From Carnobacterium inhibens subsp. inhibens DSM 13024 (GTDB taxonomy: Bacteria > Bacillota > Bacilli > Lactobacillales > Carnobacteriaceae), in contig NZ_JQIV01000006.1 in assembly GCF_000746825.1 (NCBI RefSeq), positions 1,302,001 through 1,366,000 of the forward strand: a stretch of DNA of 64,000 nt. The letters are read 5' to 3'. A model generated the notes under the pieces. The model had not been told where the DNA came from, ran no database searches, and was given only the letters and a program-made list of their open reading frames with translations. The position numbers and the translations under genes are program-made. The stretch's first letter is position 1; every line of letters begins with the position of its first letter. Positions 17,868-26,621 of the stretch are shown here, piece by piece.

Positions 17868-18182
17868 TTACTCTTCTCCTTTTTTTGCTTCTTCCAAAAT
17901 GAGATCTGCAGTTGACGAAGTTAGGTGAATAGTATCGGTGATCAATTGATTCATACGCTCTTCATTTAAAGAATAATGATGCCATGTTCCAATTTTTTCG
18001 ACTGTTACCAAATCTGCAGTTAAAAGTACTTTTATATGATGAGATAATGTTGGTTGGGTAAAATCAAACTGCTCTAAAATATCGCAAGCACATAGTCTTC
18101 CGCAAGAAAGCATATCTATTATTTGTACGCGCTTAGGATCAGATAAAGCTTTCATTACTTTTGCATAAGAGTCGTAATCCAC
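17868..18182 (-). CDS. ArsR-family metal/thiol-responsive repressor
   Basis: A 104-aa winged-helix protein with the ArsR/SmtB fold. The alpha3 motif RLCACDIL (Cys31, Cys33) corresponds to ELCVCDL, the thiol metal-binding box of ArsR proteins, and the recognition helix reads TQPTLSHHIKVL. It is the first gene of a two-gene operon with the CoA-disulfide reductase and probably represses it. Inducer unknown: metals or reactive sulfur are both plausible. Confidence 0.88.
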   Translation of the reverse strand: MDYDSYAKVMKALSDPKRVQIIDMLSCGRLCACDILEQFDFTQPTLSHHIKVLLTADLVTVEKIGTWHHYSLNEERMNQLITDTIHLTSSTADLILEEAKKGEE

Positions 18183-18222
18183 ACCTAAACCTCCCTGTCC
18201 CTTATTCTATTCCTTTACTAAT

Positions 18223-18242
18223 ATAGATGATTTTCTATCTAT
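18223..18242 (-). promoter_or_regulatory. Candidate ArsR operator
   Basis: ATAGAT and ATCTAT arms separated by 8 nt lie about 45 bp before the ArsR start, overlapping a TATATT-like -10 on the minus strand. Position and symmetry fit autoregulation. Confidence 0.5.
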
Positions 18243-18346
18243 GTGCAACTTTAACTAAATTAGCACTTAGTAAAAGCAAAAGATCCCCTCATAGAAAATA
18301 CTGCATAGCTTCATTCAATAAAAGAATACACAGTCTCTTTTCATAC

Positions 18347-18396
18347 AAAAAAACTAGCCTATATCAGATGATTTCTGATATAGGCTAGTTTTTTTG
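18347..18396 (-). terminator. Terminator of the FMN reductase gene
   Basis: A long perfect hairpin: ACTAGCCTATATCAGA pairs with TCTGATATAGGCTAGT, flanked by A7 and T7, just downstream of the reductase stop on the minus strand. Confidence 0.85.
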
Positions 18397-18405
18397 CTTT
18401 CATTC

Positions 18406-19053
18406 TTATCTAATTGTATTTAAAGCTTTAGTCCATAACAACAAGTCATCAAACATGCCTTGTGCATTTACTTTATTGTACTCATTTGGTTTGAAAACAC
18501 TCATGTTTTCAAAGTCCGTCATTAATGAGAAGTTTGTTGTTGTGTGCACTGATGCTACACTCAATTCTCCTAAGATCACACGCATATTTTCGTGAGCACG
18601 TGCTCCGCCTAAACTGCCGTATCCAACTAATGCGGCTGCTTTATTCGCTACTTCTACTTTTAAGAAGTCGGTCGCATTTTTCAATGCTCCCCCTACTGCA
18701 TGGTTGTATTCTGGAGTGATAAACACATATCCGTCAAATGAAGCCATTTTTTCAGACCATGCTTGAATAGCTGCGCCAGCTGTTGCTTGACGTTCTTCAG
18801 AAAGTTTAGCGCCTAATAATGGCAAGTCGTAATCTGCTAAAGCAACCATTTCATACTCGACACCTTCATCATTTCTGTTTACTGCAAATTCGTGGATCCA
18901 TTCTGTTACTGCTGCTGAATTTCTTCCTTCACGTACGCTTCCTGAGATAATACCGATTTTCATATTGTTCGTCCCCTTTTCTTCTCGTGTTGTTTGTTCT
19001 GTTTTTCCGAATAATGCTTCGCTCATTCGAGTAAATACCGATTTGTTAGCCAA
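18406..19053 (-). CDS. NADPH-dependent FMN reductase family protein
   Basis: A flavodoxin-like reductase with the GSVREGRNS phosphate loop, ITPEYNHAVGGALKNATDF and GYGSLGGARAHENMR, typical of azoreductase/quinone reductase relatives. Two starts are credible. A TTG at 19053 stands 6 nt behind GGAGGG and gives 215 aa. An ATG at 18963 stands behind AAAGGGG and gives 185 aa, the usual family length. The extra 30 residues are not part of the known fold. It is divergent from the dioxygenase operon, consistent with a shared quinone-stress response. Confidence 0.82.
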   Translation of the reverse strand: MANKSVFTRMSEALFGKTEQTTREEKGTNNMKIGIISGSVREGRNSAAVTEWIHEFAVNRNDEGVEYEMVALADYDLPLLGAKLSEERQATAGAAIQAWSEKMASFDGYVFITPEYNHAVGGALKNATDFLKVEVANKAAALVGYGSLGGARAHENMRVILGELSVASVHTTTNFSLMTDFENMSVFKPNEYNKVNAQGMFDDLLLWTKALNTIR

Positions 19054-19104
19054 TGCGTGCCCTCCATTACTGATTCATTAATTGAAGGTCACCCATCAAT
19101 CAAC

Positions 19105-19121
19105 ACTTACATTTTGTAAGT
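19105..19121. promoter_or_regulatory. Palindrome upstream of the FMN reductase gene
   Basis: ACTTACATTTTGTAAGT is a 17-nt inverted repeat (7-bp arms, 3-nt centre) about 50 bp before the reductase's TTG start. It sits just downstream of a minus-strand promoter candidate (TTGAAA, 17 nt, CATACT). It looks like a repressor operator. Confidence 0.5.
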
Positions 19122-19296
19122 ACATGTATTAGTATGCCACAGACTAAAATTTATTTCAAGTCTAATTATTATTAATTAAAGTTTTTTACAAAAAATAAGT
19201 AAAAAAAATCAATTTTTTGCACCTTTCCTTCTATATAAGGCTAAATAAGATGACATCCAAAAAAATAACTAAATCATTTATGTGGGAACAATTGAT

Positions 19297-19342
19297 TTGA
19301 CAAAACAAATTAAACGTATTACAATTACCTCGAATTAGTAAT
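19297..19342 (+). promoter_or_regulatory. Promoter and operator of the ring-cleaving dioxygenase operon
   Basis: TTGACA (19297-19302), a 17-nt spacer and TACAAT (19320-19325) form a strong sigma-A promoter with a start near 19332. An inverted repeat with ATTAC and GTAAT arms (19324-19342) covers the start site. Its CTCGAATT core resembles half of the B. subtilis MhqR operator (CTCGAATTCGAG). The leader is about 105 nt. Confidence 0.72.
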
Positions 19343-19436
19343 ATATTAATTAGTAGCTTTTAAAATAAATCTATTTTTAATTACTATCCTTTATCGAACA
19401 GTTAGAAAATAATTTAGTCTCAAAGGAGAGATCTAC

Positions 19437-20372
19437 ATGAAAAAAACAGCAGGCATTCACCATATTACTGCGATTGTCGGACACCCTCAGGAAAATATTG
19501 ATTTTTATGCCGGAATTTTGGGCTTACGATTGGTCAAAAAAACCGTTAACTTTGATGATCCTGGCACTTACCATTTATATTTTGGAGATGATGGTGGTAA
19601 ACCAGGGACAATCATTACGTTCTTTCCATGGGCTGGAGCTGCACAAGGAAAAATCGGCGGCGGACAAGTTGGGGTAACGACTTTCGCCATCCCAGTTGGT
19701 ACACTTTCTTATTGGGAAAATAGATTAACTAAATTTGCAGTCAACTATGAAAAAACAAGTCGTTTCGGCGAGACCTACTTACAATTTAAAGATTTTCATG
19801 GTTTGCAACTGGAATTGGTTGAACGTGCAGAAGGCCAGTCAAACAATTGGAATTTTGGAGATGTATCACCAGAAATAGCGATTAAAGGATTCGGCGGAGC
19901 CGTCTTGTATTCAACAGATCCTGCTTCAACAATTGAAACTTTACAAGAAACAATGGGACTGGAAAAAGTATCTGAAGAAGCAGGTCTTGTCCGATTTCAA
20001 GCTTATGGGGATATCGGGAATATTATTGACGTCAAACAAAGTACTGTTGCACCTGGACAAATGGGTGTTGGAACAGTTCACCATATTGCTTGGCGGGCAA
20101 AAGATGATGCAGATCATATAGACTGGCAAGATCATGTCTACAATAAAGGCTATGGGGTAACAGAAATAAAAGACCGCAACTATTTTAACGCTGTTTATTT
20201 TAGAGAATACGGCGATATTCTTTTTGAAATTGCAACGGATACTCCTGGATTTGCCCATGACGAATCTTATGAGACAATGGGACGAACACTAAAACTACCA
20301 CCACAATACGAAAATGCACGAGATCAACTTATGAATACACTTATTCCAATTGAAGTAAAAGAATTGGATTAA
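19437..20372 (+). CDS. Ring-cleaving dioxygenase, VOC family (MhqO/LinE-like), first copy
   Basis: A 311-aa two-module VOC protein. GIHHITAIVG supplies the first His ligand, the second module has TVHHIAWRAKDD, and FREYGDILFEIATDTPGF holds the Glu ligand. It resembles Bacillus MhqA/MhqO and LinE hydroquinone dioxygenases, Fe(II) enzymes that open (hydro)quinone rings. It is the first gene of a three-gene operon with a paralogue and an MhqD-like hydrolase, the same gene set as Bacillus mhq operons. Confidence 0.85.
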   Translation: MKKTAGIHHITAIVGHPQENIDFYAGILGLRLVKKTVNFDDPGTYHLYFGDDGGKPGTIITFFPWAGAAQGKIGGGQVGVTTFAIPVGTLSYWENRLTKFAVNYEKTSRFGETYLQFKDFHGLQLELVERAEGQSNNWNFGDVSPEIAIKGFGGAVLYSTDPASTIETLQETMGLEKVSEEAGLVRFQAYGDIGNIIDVKQSTVAPGQMGVGTVHHIAWRAKDDADHIDWQDHVYNKGYGVTEIKDRNYFNAVYFREYGDILFEIATDTPGFAHDESYETMGRTLKLPPQYENARDQLMNTLIPIEVKELD

Positions 20373-20401
20373 AACAAATCAACTAATTGGAGGAATACAA
20401 A

Positions 20402-21394
20402 ATGAACACATTTGCTGGAATTCACCATGTAACAGCTATAACAAGTAGTGCAGAAAAAATTTATGACTTTTATACAAATATATTAGGGATTCGCTTAGTT
20501 AAAAAAACGATCAATCAAGATGATATCCACACGTATCACTTATTCTTTGCTGATGAAAGCGGCAATCCAGGAACCGATATGACGTTTTTTGACTTTCCTA
20601 ATATCCCAAAAGGGTCAAAAGGAACAGACGACATTTCAAGAACTTCTTTTCGTGTACCTAATGATGCAGCGTTAGATTACTGGATCAAGCGTTTTACTAA
20701 GTATGCTGTTAAGCATCAAGATATCAAAGAGCTGTTTGGCGTGAAAATTTTACAATTTGAAGATTTTGATGAACAACAATACCAACTGATTTCCGATGAA
20801 AATGACACTGGAGTCGCTTCTGGAAAACCTTGGCATAAAGGTCCTGTTCCTGATGAATTTGCGATTACCGGATTAGGCCCTATTTTCTTTAGAGTCTCAA
20901 ACTTTAAGTATATGAAAGAAGTCCTTGAAAAAGTGTTATTCTTCACAGAAATTGCATCAGATGGACAGTATCATCAATTTGAAGTCGGTGATTTTGGCGG
21001 AAATGGCGCACAAATCATTGTCGAACCTAATACGATATTACCGCGCGGAAGACAAGGTTACGGCAGTGTCCACCATGTGGCTTTCCGTACAAAAAATCGT
21101 GAAGAACTTGACTTCTGGACTGAGCGTATGCAAAGTTTCGGGTTACCCAACTCAGGCTATGTAGACCGTTTCTACTTTGAATCAACGTATACAAATATCT
21201 ATCCAGGGATTTTATTTGAATTAGCGACTGATGAACCTGGCTTTATCGATGATGAAGAATCCATTGAGACTTTAGGCGAAACACTCGCTTTACCACCAGC
21301 ATTTAGAAATGATCGTGAACGGATTGAATCTTTGGTACGCCCAATTAACACTGTGCGTAGTACAAAAGTATTTGAAAAAGAGTTTTTAGACTGA
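20402..21394 (+). CDS. Ring-cleaving dioxygenase, VOC family (MhqO/LinE-like), second copy
   Basis: A 330-aa paralogue of the preceding gene with the same ligand motifs (GIHHVTAITS; SVHHVAFRTKN; GILFELATDEPGF). The start was set at ATG 20402 behind GGAGG; an in-frame codon 15 nt upstream would overlap the ribosome-binding site. It is 30 bp downstream of the first copy. Two tandem copies suggest two substrates or a heteromeric enzyme. Confidence 0.85.
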   Translation: MNTFAGIHHVTAITSSAEKIYDFYTNILGIRLVKKTINQDDIHTYHLFFADESGNPGTDMTFFDFPNIPKGSKGTDDISRTSFRVPNDAALDYWIKRFTKYAVKHQDIKELFGVKILQFEDFDEQQYQLISDENDTGVASGKPWHKGPVPDEFAITGLGPIFFRVSNFKYMKEVLEKVLFFTEIASDGQYHQFEVGDFGGNGAQIIVEPNTILPRGRQGYGSVHHVAFRTKNREELDFWTERMQSFGLPNSGYVDRFYFESTYTNIYPGILFELATDEPGFIDDEESIETLGETLALPPAFRNDRERIESLVRPINTVRSTKVFEKEFLD

Positions 21395-21430
21395 ATTGCC
21401 ATAAATAGAAAGATCTAAAGGAGGAATAAT

Positions 21431-22036
21431 ATGAAACATTTATTTATTAAAGGGAATGATCAAACAAAACCCACTTTGCTCTTATTGCATGGAACAGGAG
21501 GAACTGAACGTGACCTTCTTCCTCTTGCAACAGAAATTGACCCAAACGCTAATGTTTTGAGTGTTCGGGGAAACGTACTAGAAAATGGGATGCCGCGGTA
21601 TTTCCGTCGTTTAGCTGAAGGAATTTTTGACGAAGAAGATTTAATTTTTCGCACAAAAGAATTGAATGTATTTTTGGATGAGGCTGCTGAGAGGTATGAA
21701 TTTAACCGTAAAAACATCTTAGCTATAGGCTATTCAAATGGCGCAAATATTGCTGCTAGTCTATTATTTCATTATGGCGACTCTCTAACTGGGGCAATTC
21801 TGCATCATCCAATGGTGCCTAGAAGAGGGATTACTTTACCCGATTTGAGCGACAAAGCTATCTTTATTAGTGCTGGAACAAACGACCCAATCTGCCCCTC
21901 AAAAGAATCAGAAGAATTGTATGCTTTATTGGAAAATGCCCATGCTAAAGTTGATATTCATTGGGAAAGTCATCAACATCAATTAACCTATAGTGAAGTT
22001 GATGCTGCAGCTAAATGGTATCAAACGGCTTATTAA
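21431..22036 (+). CDS. Alpha/beta hydrolase (MhqD-like carboxylesterase)
   Basis: A 201-aa phospholipase/carboxylesterase-type hydrolase. The nucleophile Ser102 lies in GYSNGA, the oxyanion loop in LLHGTGG (about 19-24), the acid is Asp152 in GTNDPICP, and the base is His181 or His183 in ESHQHQ. MhqD proteins accompany quinone-degrading dioxygenases and probably hydrolyse the ring-opened product. Last gene of the operon, followed by a terminator. Confidence 0.85.
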   Translation: MKHLFIKGNDQTKPTLLLLHGTGGTERDLLPLATEIDPNANVLSVRGNVLENGMPRYFRRLAEGIFDEEDLIFRTKELNVFLDEAAERYEFNRKNILAIGYSNGANIAASLLFHYGDSLTGAILHHPMVPRRGITLPDLSDKAIFISAGTNDPICPSKESEELYALLENAHAKVDIHWESHQHQLTYSEVDAAAKWYQTAY

Positions 22037-22130
22037 GCAATTACGCTTACAGTCAAACGAATAAGGCTTCTGCTACTTCTTTTCATATCGTTTGGAGACG
22101 CACAAAAGACCACAGTAAAAAATAATGTAT

Positions 22131-22175
22131 AAAAGCACCCCAAAAGTTATAATGCTAACCTTTTGGGGTGCTTTT
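22131..22175 (+). terminator. Terminator of the dioxygenase operon
   Basis: AAAAGCACCCCAAAAG pairs with CTTTTGGGGTGCTTTT and is followed by T's. The flanking A-run means it could also stop topB transcripts arriving from the other side. Confidence 0.85.
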
Positions 22176-22302
22176 TAGTACAGCTAATGAATATTTTGAA
22201 TCACCGCACTATTTTCCCATGGACTTCCAAAGAATTTTTAAAACAAAATACATTCGATTACACAAATGAGGTTGAACCACTTACCTAACTTGTTCTATCA
22301 CC

Positions 22303-24444
22303 TTAGTCCTTTTCCATCTTTTCATAAGGTTTAAAGAGCAACTTAGATTCCTCATTCAATATAAGAGCTGCTGAGAATGTTTGTCCTGTTTTTTTCTTAA
22401 AGCCTTTTAGTAATTGAGTCTCTTTTGTCAGCAATAATTTTTTGATCGTCGCTTCAGATAAAGTTTTTCCGACATACCTTTTTGGCAATGTAAATGTACA
22501 ACCATTGCTGTACCCGCTACAGCCATAAAATTTACCTTTATCGATTATCATTTTCTCACAAAGGGGACACTTTCCAACTGTTTTATGCGTATGGTTCATA
22601 CTTTTTATAGTAGGAGACCAGTCGCTATTTTCAATAATTTTTCCACTTGAATCTAACGTATGGTGAATAAATTTTTGAATAGTGGCTAAGAAAGCTTCCT
22701 GGGTGCCTTCTTCCTTTTTGATTTTCTTTAAATAAGTCTCCCACTTAGCTGTCATTTCAGGGCTGCTCAACAAGGTATTTTCTACCGCTTGACACAGTAT
22801 CTTCCCCTTTGGAGTAACAGTCACATTGTTCTTTTGGACATCTATATAGTTTTGTTTTTTAAGTGTTTCAAGAATATTAGCTCTTGTTGCTTCTGTTCCA
22901 ATGCCTTCTGTCGCTTTTAGGATTTCTTTTTCTTCTACATTTTCCAAGTCTTTGCCGCATGTTTTCATTGCAGTGATCAATGTACCTTCTGTGTATAACT
23001 TTGGCGGAGAAGTAAATCCTTCAGAAGTTTTTAAAGCCGTTTCGACCGTTTCATTTTTTTGTAATAAAGGAAGTTCATTAACCTCTACTTTATCTGTTTT
23101 TTTACTTGCTGGGTACTCTAGTTTCCGCCATCCCTGGTCTAACACGATTCTCCCTTTACTTGTAAAAGGCAGTCCCTTGATTTCAACTGTAACCGTTGTT
23201 TCATCGTATTTATAGTCTGTTTCGAACATAGCCATCGTCCGTTTTAAAATAGTGAAATAAATTTCTCTTTGAATAGATGGCAGCTTTTCTAATGCTTTTT
23301 GTGTAGGCACTTTTTTAGTTGGAATGATCGCATAATGCTCCTGGACTTTTGACCCGTCTACATAACGTTTCCGTTTGCTTCTATTCGGTTTCTCAATCGT
23401 ATAATTTAAAACGCCTTGATAACTTTCTATTCTTTCTGACAAATACTGAAACTCTGAATCGGTAATATGCCGGCAATCGCTTCGCGGATAACTAACCAGT
23501 TTCGCTTCATAAAGCGACTGAACGTGTTTCAATGTATCCGAAGGGCTTACTTTGTATTTTTTATTTATCAAACTTTGCAAGTCACTTAAAGAAAACAGAA
23601 ATGGCGAAGGCTGTGACACTCTCTTTGTATCGATCGCCGAAATCACTCCTGGGTTGTTAGCCAGCAACTGGTGTTTCTTGATCAACTCTTGCAGTTCTTT
23701 TTTCGTTGGAAACTTTTTAGCGTACTTCGCTTTAAATATCCCATTTTCAGCTTTTACAGTAGCATGCAATTCAAAGAAAGGTTCAGGAACGAACTTTTCG
23801 ATTTCTTTTTGACGCGTATAAATCATGTATAAAGTCGGGGTTTGAACGCGTCCTACACTAAATACCCCTTCGTTGATTCCTTTTTTTTGCAATGAAAGAG
23901 TGTACATGCGAGATAAATTAATACCTACCAACCAATCGCTTATCTGTCTCGTTTGAGCTTCAATAAAGGAGGGGTAAAATTCTCTTCCTTCCCTTAATTG
24001 AGAAAAACCTTTTTGTATCTCATCCGATTCAAGTGAATTGATCCATAAGCGTTTGATTTCTTTATTGTTGGCCTTTGCTTGATTGATAATTGATCGAGCG
24101 ATATTTTCCCCTTCGCGATCGCTATCGGTAGCAATTACGATTTGATCTGCTTCTTTTAACAATTTTTTTACAATATTAAATTGCTTGGCTTTTCCTTTCC
24201 CTACTTTAAATTTAAATGTTTCGGGAATAATAGGCAGTGTTTTCATGCTCCATTTTTTCCACTCATCTTTATACTCCTCTGGGGAAGATAACTCAATCAA
24301 ATGTCCAAAACCCCAAGTAATCACATCATTAGATGGGTTTAAAACAATGTACCCATCTTTTTTGGAAAATTTCCCAAAAGATTCAGCGTACGCTTGTGCC
24401 TGGGAAGGTTTTTCTGCTAAAATAACCCGTTTCATTTTTTTCAC
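22303..24444 (-). CDS. topB: DNA topoisomerase III
   Basis: A 713-aa type IA topoisomerase. TOPRIM motifs are AEKPSQAQAYAESFG at the N-terminus and TDSDREGENIARSI (DxDxE). The SVGRVQTPTL strand belongs to the family, and the catalytic Tyr lies in LVSYPRSD. A C-terminal four-cysteine finger (CPLC then C...C) follows. The length is typical for chromosomal Firmicutes TopB. The start is GTG at 24444 with an AAGG about 11 nt upstream; ATG at 24435 is an alternative. It resolves precatenanes and recombination intermediates. Confidence 0.92.
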   Translation of the reverse strand: MKKMKRVILAEKPSQAQAYAESFGKFSKKDGYIVLNPSNDVITWGFGHLIELSSPEEYKDEWKKWSMKTLPIIPETFKFKVGKGKAKQFNIVKKLLKEADQIVIATDSDREGENIARSIINQAKANNKEIKRLWINSLESDEIQKGFSQLREGREFYPSFIEAQTRQISDWLVGINLSRMYTLSLQKKGINEGVFSVGRVQTPTLYMIYTRQKEIEKFVPEPFFELHATVKAENGIFKAKYAKKFPTKKELQELIKKHQLLANNPGVISAIDTKRVSQPSPFLFSLSDLQSLINKKYKVSPSDTLKHVQSLYEAKLVSYPRSDCRHITDSEFQYLSERIESYQGVLNYTIEKPNRSKRKRYVDGSKVQEHYAIIPTKKVPTQKALEKLPSIQREIYFTILKRTMAMFETDYKYDETTVTVEIKGLPFTSKGRIVLDQGWRKLEYPASKKTDKVEVNELPLLQKNETVETALKTSEGFTSPPKLYTEGTLITAMKTCGKDLENVEEKEILKATEGIGTEATRANILETLKKQNYIDVQKNNVTVTPKGKILCQAVENTLLSSPEMTAKWETYLKKIKKEEGTQEAFLATIQKFIHHTLDSSGKIIENSDWSPTIKSMNHTHKTVGKCPLCEKMIIDKGKFYGCSGYSNGCTFTLPKRYVGKTLSEATIKKLLLTKETQLLKGFKKKTGQTFSAALILNEESKLLFKPYEKMEKD

Positions 24445-24554
24445 TTCACTTTACCTTCTAATTTTTTTGCTTCAATTACTTTTCAAACTACAGCCCATTC
24501 TACTAGTTATTTTACCAGCATGTCCTTTTATTTTTCTAGTGTAGTTCTTTTCCG

Positions 24555-24606
24555 CCAATAAGCAAAGCACTTTTCTTTCATGAAAGAGAAGTGCTTTGCT
24601 TATTGG
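24555..24606. terminator. Long inverted repeat between topB and an unknown gene
   Basis: A nearly perfect 52-nt palindrome: CCAATAAGCAAAGCACTT and its complement, with TTTCATGAAA at the centre. It lies just downstream of the unknown gene and 110 bp before topB. There is no T-run on either side, so it may be an unusual terminator or a processing structure. Confidence 0.55.
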
Positions 24607-24628
24607 ATTATAAATTTTTCATTATTGC

Positions 24629-25414
24629 CTACACCGGATATCGAATATGTTCCCTTTGCTTTTCAATACCTGATTTAAGATCGTTTTTTGCTTTTTCTAA
24701 ATTTAATTCTACCATTTTTTCTGGATCATCCACTTCAATAAGAGCTAAATTCCGAAGACCTTCTTCCATTTTAGTTCTATTATCAGTTACTTTTGTAACA
24801 AATGTGCGTTGATCTTTTGACAATGATTTCCACTCTTTCGTTGTTTCTAGATAGCCAGAATAGGAACGCAGTACACTATTTTGATTTAACAAAATCGACA
24901 AGGTTTCATATTGATAAAGATTAACCCAGTTTGCCGTCTCAATCGTATAGTCAATATCACTTTGTGTTAATCGTTCTCTTAACAATAAATTATCATAAAA
25001 ACTTTGATACTCATTGACTAACTGGTTAAATTTCTGTTGAACTCCCCATAATTTTTGGAATGCTTTATGTCCTTCTGCTACAGAATTTTCTGTTGAATTT
25101 ACCAATATAGCTAACGGTCCCGTATAATAAGCGGTATCTATCTTTAAATGATCTCCACCAATACTGAATATATTATTGCTGGTGTCTGCCATAAGCGATA
25201 ATGAAGATTGGGCACTATAGGCTTCTTCTTTAACCTCTTCGCCTATAGTGGTTAAATAGGCTGTGGCTTTTGGATTATTTCCTACGGTAAACCCCGCCAT
25301 ATAATAGGGCTTTCCGTTCACTTCCCAAAAAATAGGATTAACGAATACGCCTTCATACCACTTACTGAGTTTCTTTGCTTTCTTAATCAACAACTTTTCT
25401 GTTTTCTTATCCAT
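24629..25414 (-). CDS. Uncharacterised cytosolic protein
   Basis: A 261-aa protein that I do not recognise. There is no signal peptide or membrane segment. The N-terminal half is mixed (NPIFWEVNGKPYYMAGFTVG), suggesting a small beta-sheet domain, and the middle and C-terminal parts (about 100-261) are helical and rich in Gln, Lys, Asn and Glu. I set the start at ATG 25414 behind AGGAGG, rather than 27 nt upstream. It is a single-gene unit. Some Firmicutes stress or sporulation-type proteins look similar, but I assign no function. Confidence 0.6.
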   Translation of the reverse strand: MDKKTEKLLIKKAKKLSKWYEGVFVNPIFWEVNGKPYYMAGFTVGNNPKATAYLTTIGEEVKEEAYSAQSSLSLMADTSNNIFSIGGDHLKIDTAYYTGPLAILVNSTENSVAEGHKAFQKLWGVQQKFNQLVNEYQSFYDNLLLRERLTQSDIDYTIETANWVNLYQYETLSILLNQNSVLRSYSGYLETTKEWKSLSKDQRTFVTKVTDNRTKMEEGLRNLALIEVDDPEKMVELNLEKAKNDLKSGIEKQREHIRYPV

Positions 25415-25566
25415 TTTTCCTCCTAATAGTGACAATCGCATTATAGTTATATACTACGCAAAGTATTTTATATAAAGTTTTATTGCATCAATATAAAGTA
25501 TATAGAGTTATTTCTGTGTCCGCAATTGAAAGCCTCTAAAGTGAAGTACTAAAAGACTCATTAGCT

Positions 25567-25662
25567 CGATTCAGTAAAGTAAATACTACCAAATAAATTG
25601 CATCAGCTATTGAAATGGGAGCAACAGGTGTTTTTACCGATTACATTAAGGAAACAAGATAA
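25567..25662 (+). pseudogene. 3' remnant of a glycerophosphodiester phosphodiesterase gene
   Basis: The last 20 codons read IASAIEMGATGVFTDYIKETR, matching the C-terminal 'G.(D/T)G.FTDYP' end of GDPD/GlpQ-type enzymes. Just upstream, SKVNTTK runs into an in-frame TAA where intact genes read VNTTEEI. Nothing recognisable precedes it. Confidence 0.45.
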
Positions 25663-25667
25663 TTCGC

Positions 25668-25714
25668 AAAAAATACAGCAGACTATCAATTAATGATAGC
25701 CTGCTGTATTTTTT
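25668..25714. terminator. Terminator of the T-box methionine operon
   Basis: AAAAAATACAGCAG-CTATC pairs with GATAG-CTGCTGTATTTTTT around an AATTAAT loop, immediately after metQ. It is symmetric, so it may act on both strands. Confidence 0.85.
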
Positions 25715-25719
25715 ATTGA

Positions 25720-26598
25720 TTATTCTTCTAAATAAGAAATATCTTTTTGGATTGGGACTTTTGTACCGTCAAATTGTTCCTCAATATACTCTTGGACTTC
25801 TTCGCTATGGTAGAGTTCTCCCAATTTCAGGATGTCTTTATTAGTTGCATTTTCATTTTGGGTAACTAGAATATTAACGTTAGCTTTTGTTTCATCATTG
25901 ATCTCTTCATGGAAAATTGAATCTTCTAAGACATTCAACCCTCCTTCCAATGCAATTGTATTTCCTATTAAGACTAGGTCAACATCTTGCATCACTCGTG
26001 GACCAGTGGTATCGTCAATTTCAACAAATGTTAGATTTTTAGGATTATTAATAATATCACTTGTTGTTCCCAATGTATCAAAATCATCCGACAATGTAAT
26101 CAACCCTGCTGCTTCGAGCAATAATAAGCCTCTTGAAGCATTAGATGGATTATCAGCAATCGCTACAACCGAACCCTCAGTCACATCTTCAATAGAATCA
26201 ACTTTATCCGAATAAATTCCCATTGGTTCTAAATAAGTTGTTGCAAAAGCCGTTAAATCTGATCCACTCTCTTCATTAAAAGATTCTAAGTACGCCCATG
26301 ATTGAAAGGCATTAACATCCACTTCACCTTCGACTGTTGCGGTGTTCAATTGAGGACCGCCAATTACTTCCTCAACTTCTAATGTGATTCCTGCTTCTTT
26401 TGCAACATCAGATTGAGCAATGAATTCCCAAATCTGAAAGTCTGCCGCTTGGGATCCAACAACTATTGGTTGTGATTCATTTGAACCATCCTTTTTTGAA
26501 GAAGCGTTTTCCGAAGCACCTTCAGTTGAACTACAAGCACCCAATACGAGAGTTGTTGTGATTAAAATGAATGAAAGAATACTTTGTCTTTTTTTCAT
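25720..26598 (-). CDS. metQ: MetQ/NlpA-family substrate-binding lipoprotein
   Basis: A 292-aa lipoprotein. The signal peptide is followed by a lipobox LVLGAC with lipid-attached Cys22, a Ser/Glu linker, then an NlpA/MetQ fold (IVVGSQ...DFQIWEFIAQSDVAKEAG; VDVNAFQSWAYL; AIADNPSNASRGLLLLE). MetQ proteins feed D/L-methionine to the MetNI ABC importer, but no metN or metI lies in the window. It is the last gene of the T-box operon, which supports a methionine role. The substrate remains inferred. Confidence 0.82.
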   Translation of the reverse strand: MKKRQSILSFILITTTLVLGACSSTEGASENASSKKDGSNESQPIVVGSQAADFQIWEFIAQSDVAKEAGITLEVEEVIGGPQLNTATVEGEVDVNAFQSWAYLESFNEESGSDLTAFATTYLEPMGIYSDKVDSIEDVTEGSVVAIADNPSNASRGLLLLEAAGLITLSDDFDTLGTTSDIINNPKNLTFVEIDDTTGPRVMQDVDLVLIGNTIALEGGLNVLEDSIFHEEINDETKANVNILVTQNENATNKDILKLGELYHSEEVQEYIEEQFDGTKVPIQKDISYLEE

Positions 26599-26621
26599 AC
26601 CTAACCGCCTCTTTTTTTATT

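Noticed and set aside
22187-22288. A 33-codon ATG frame (MNILNHRTIFPWTSKEF...) downstream of the dioxygenase operon
   Set aside because: No ribosome-binding site, it lies after a strong terminator, and no family is recognised. At most a remnant.
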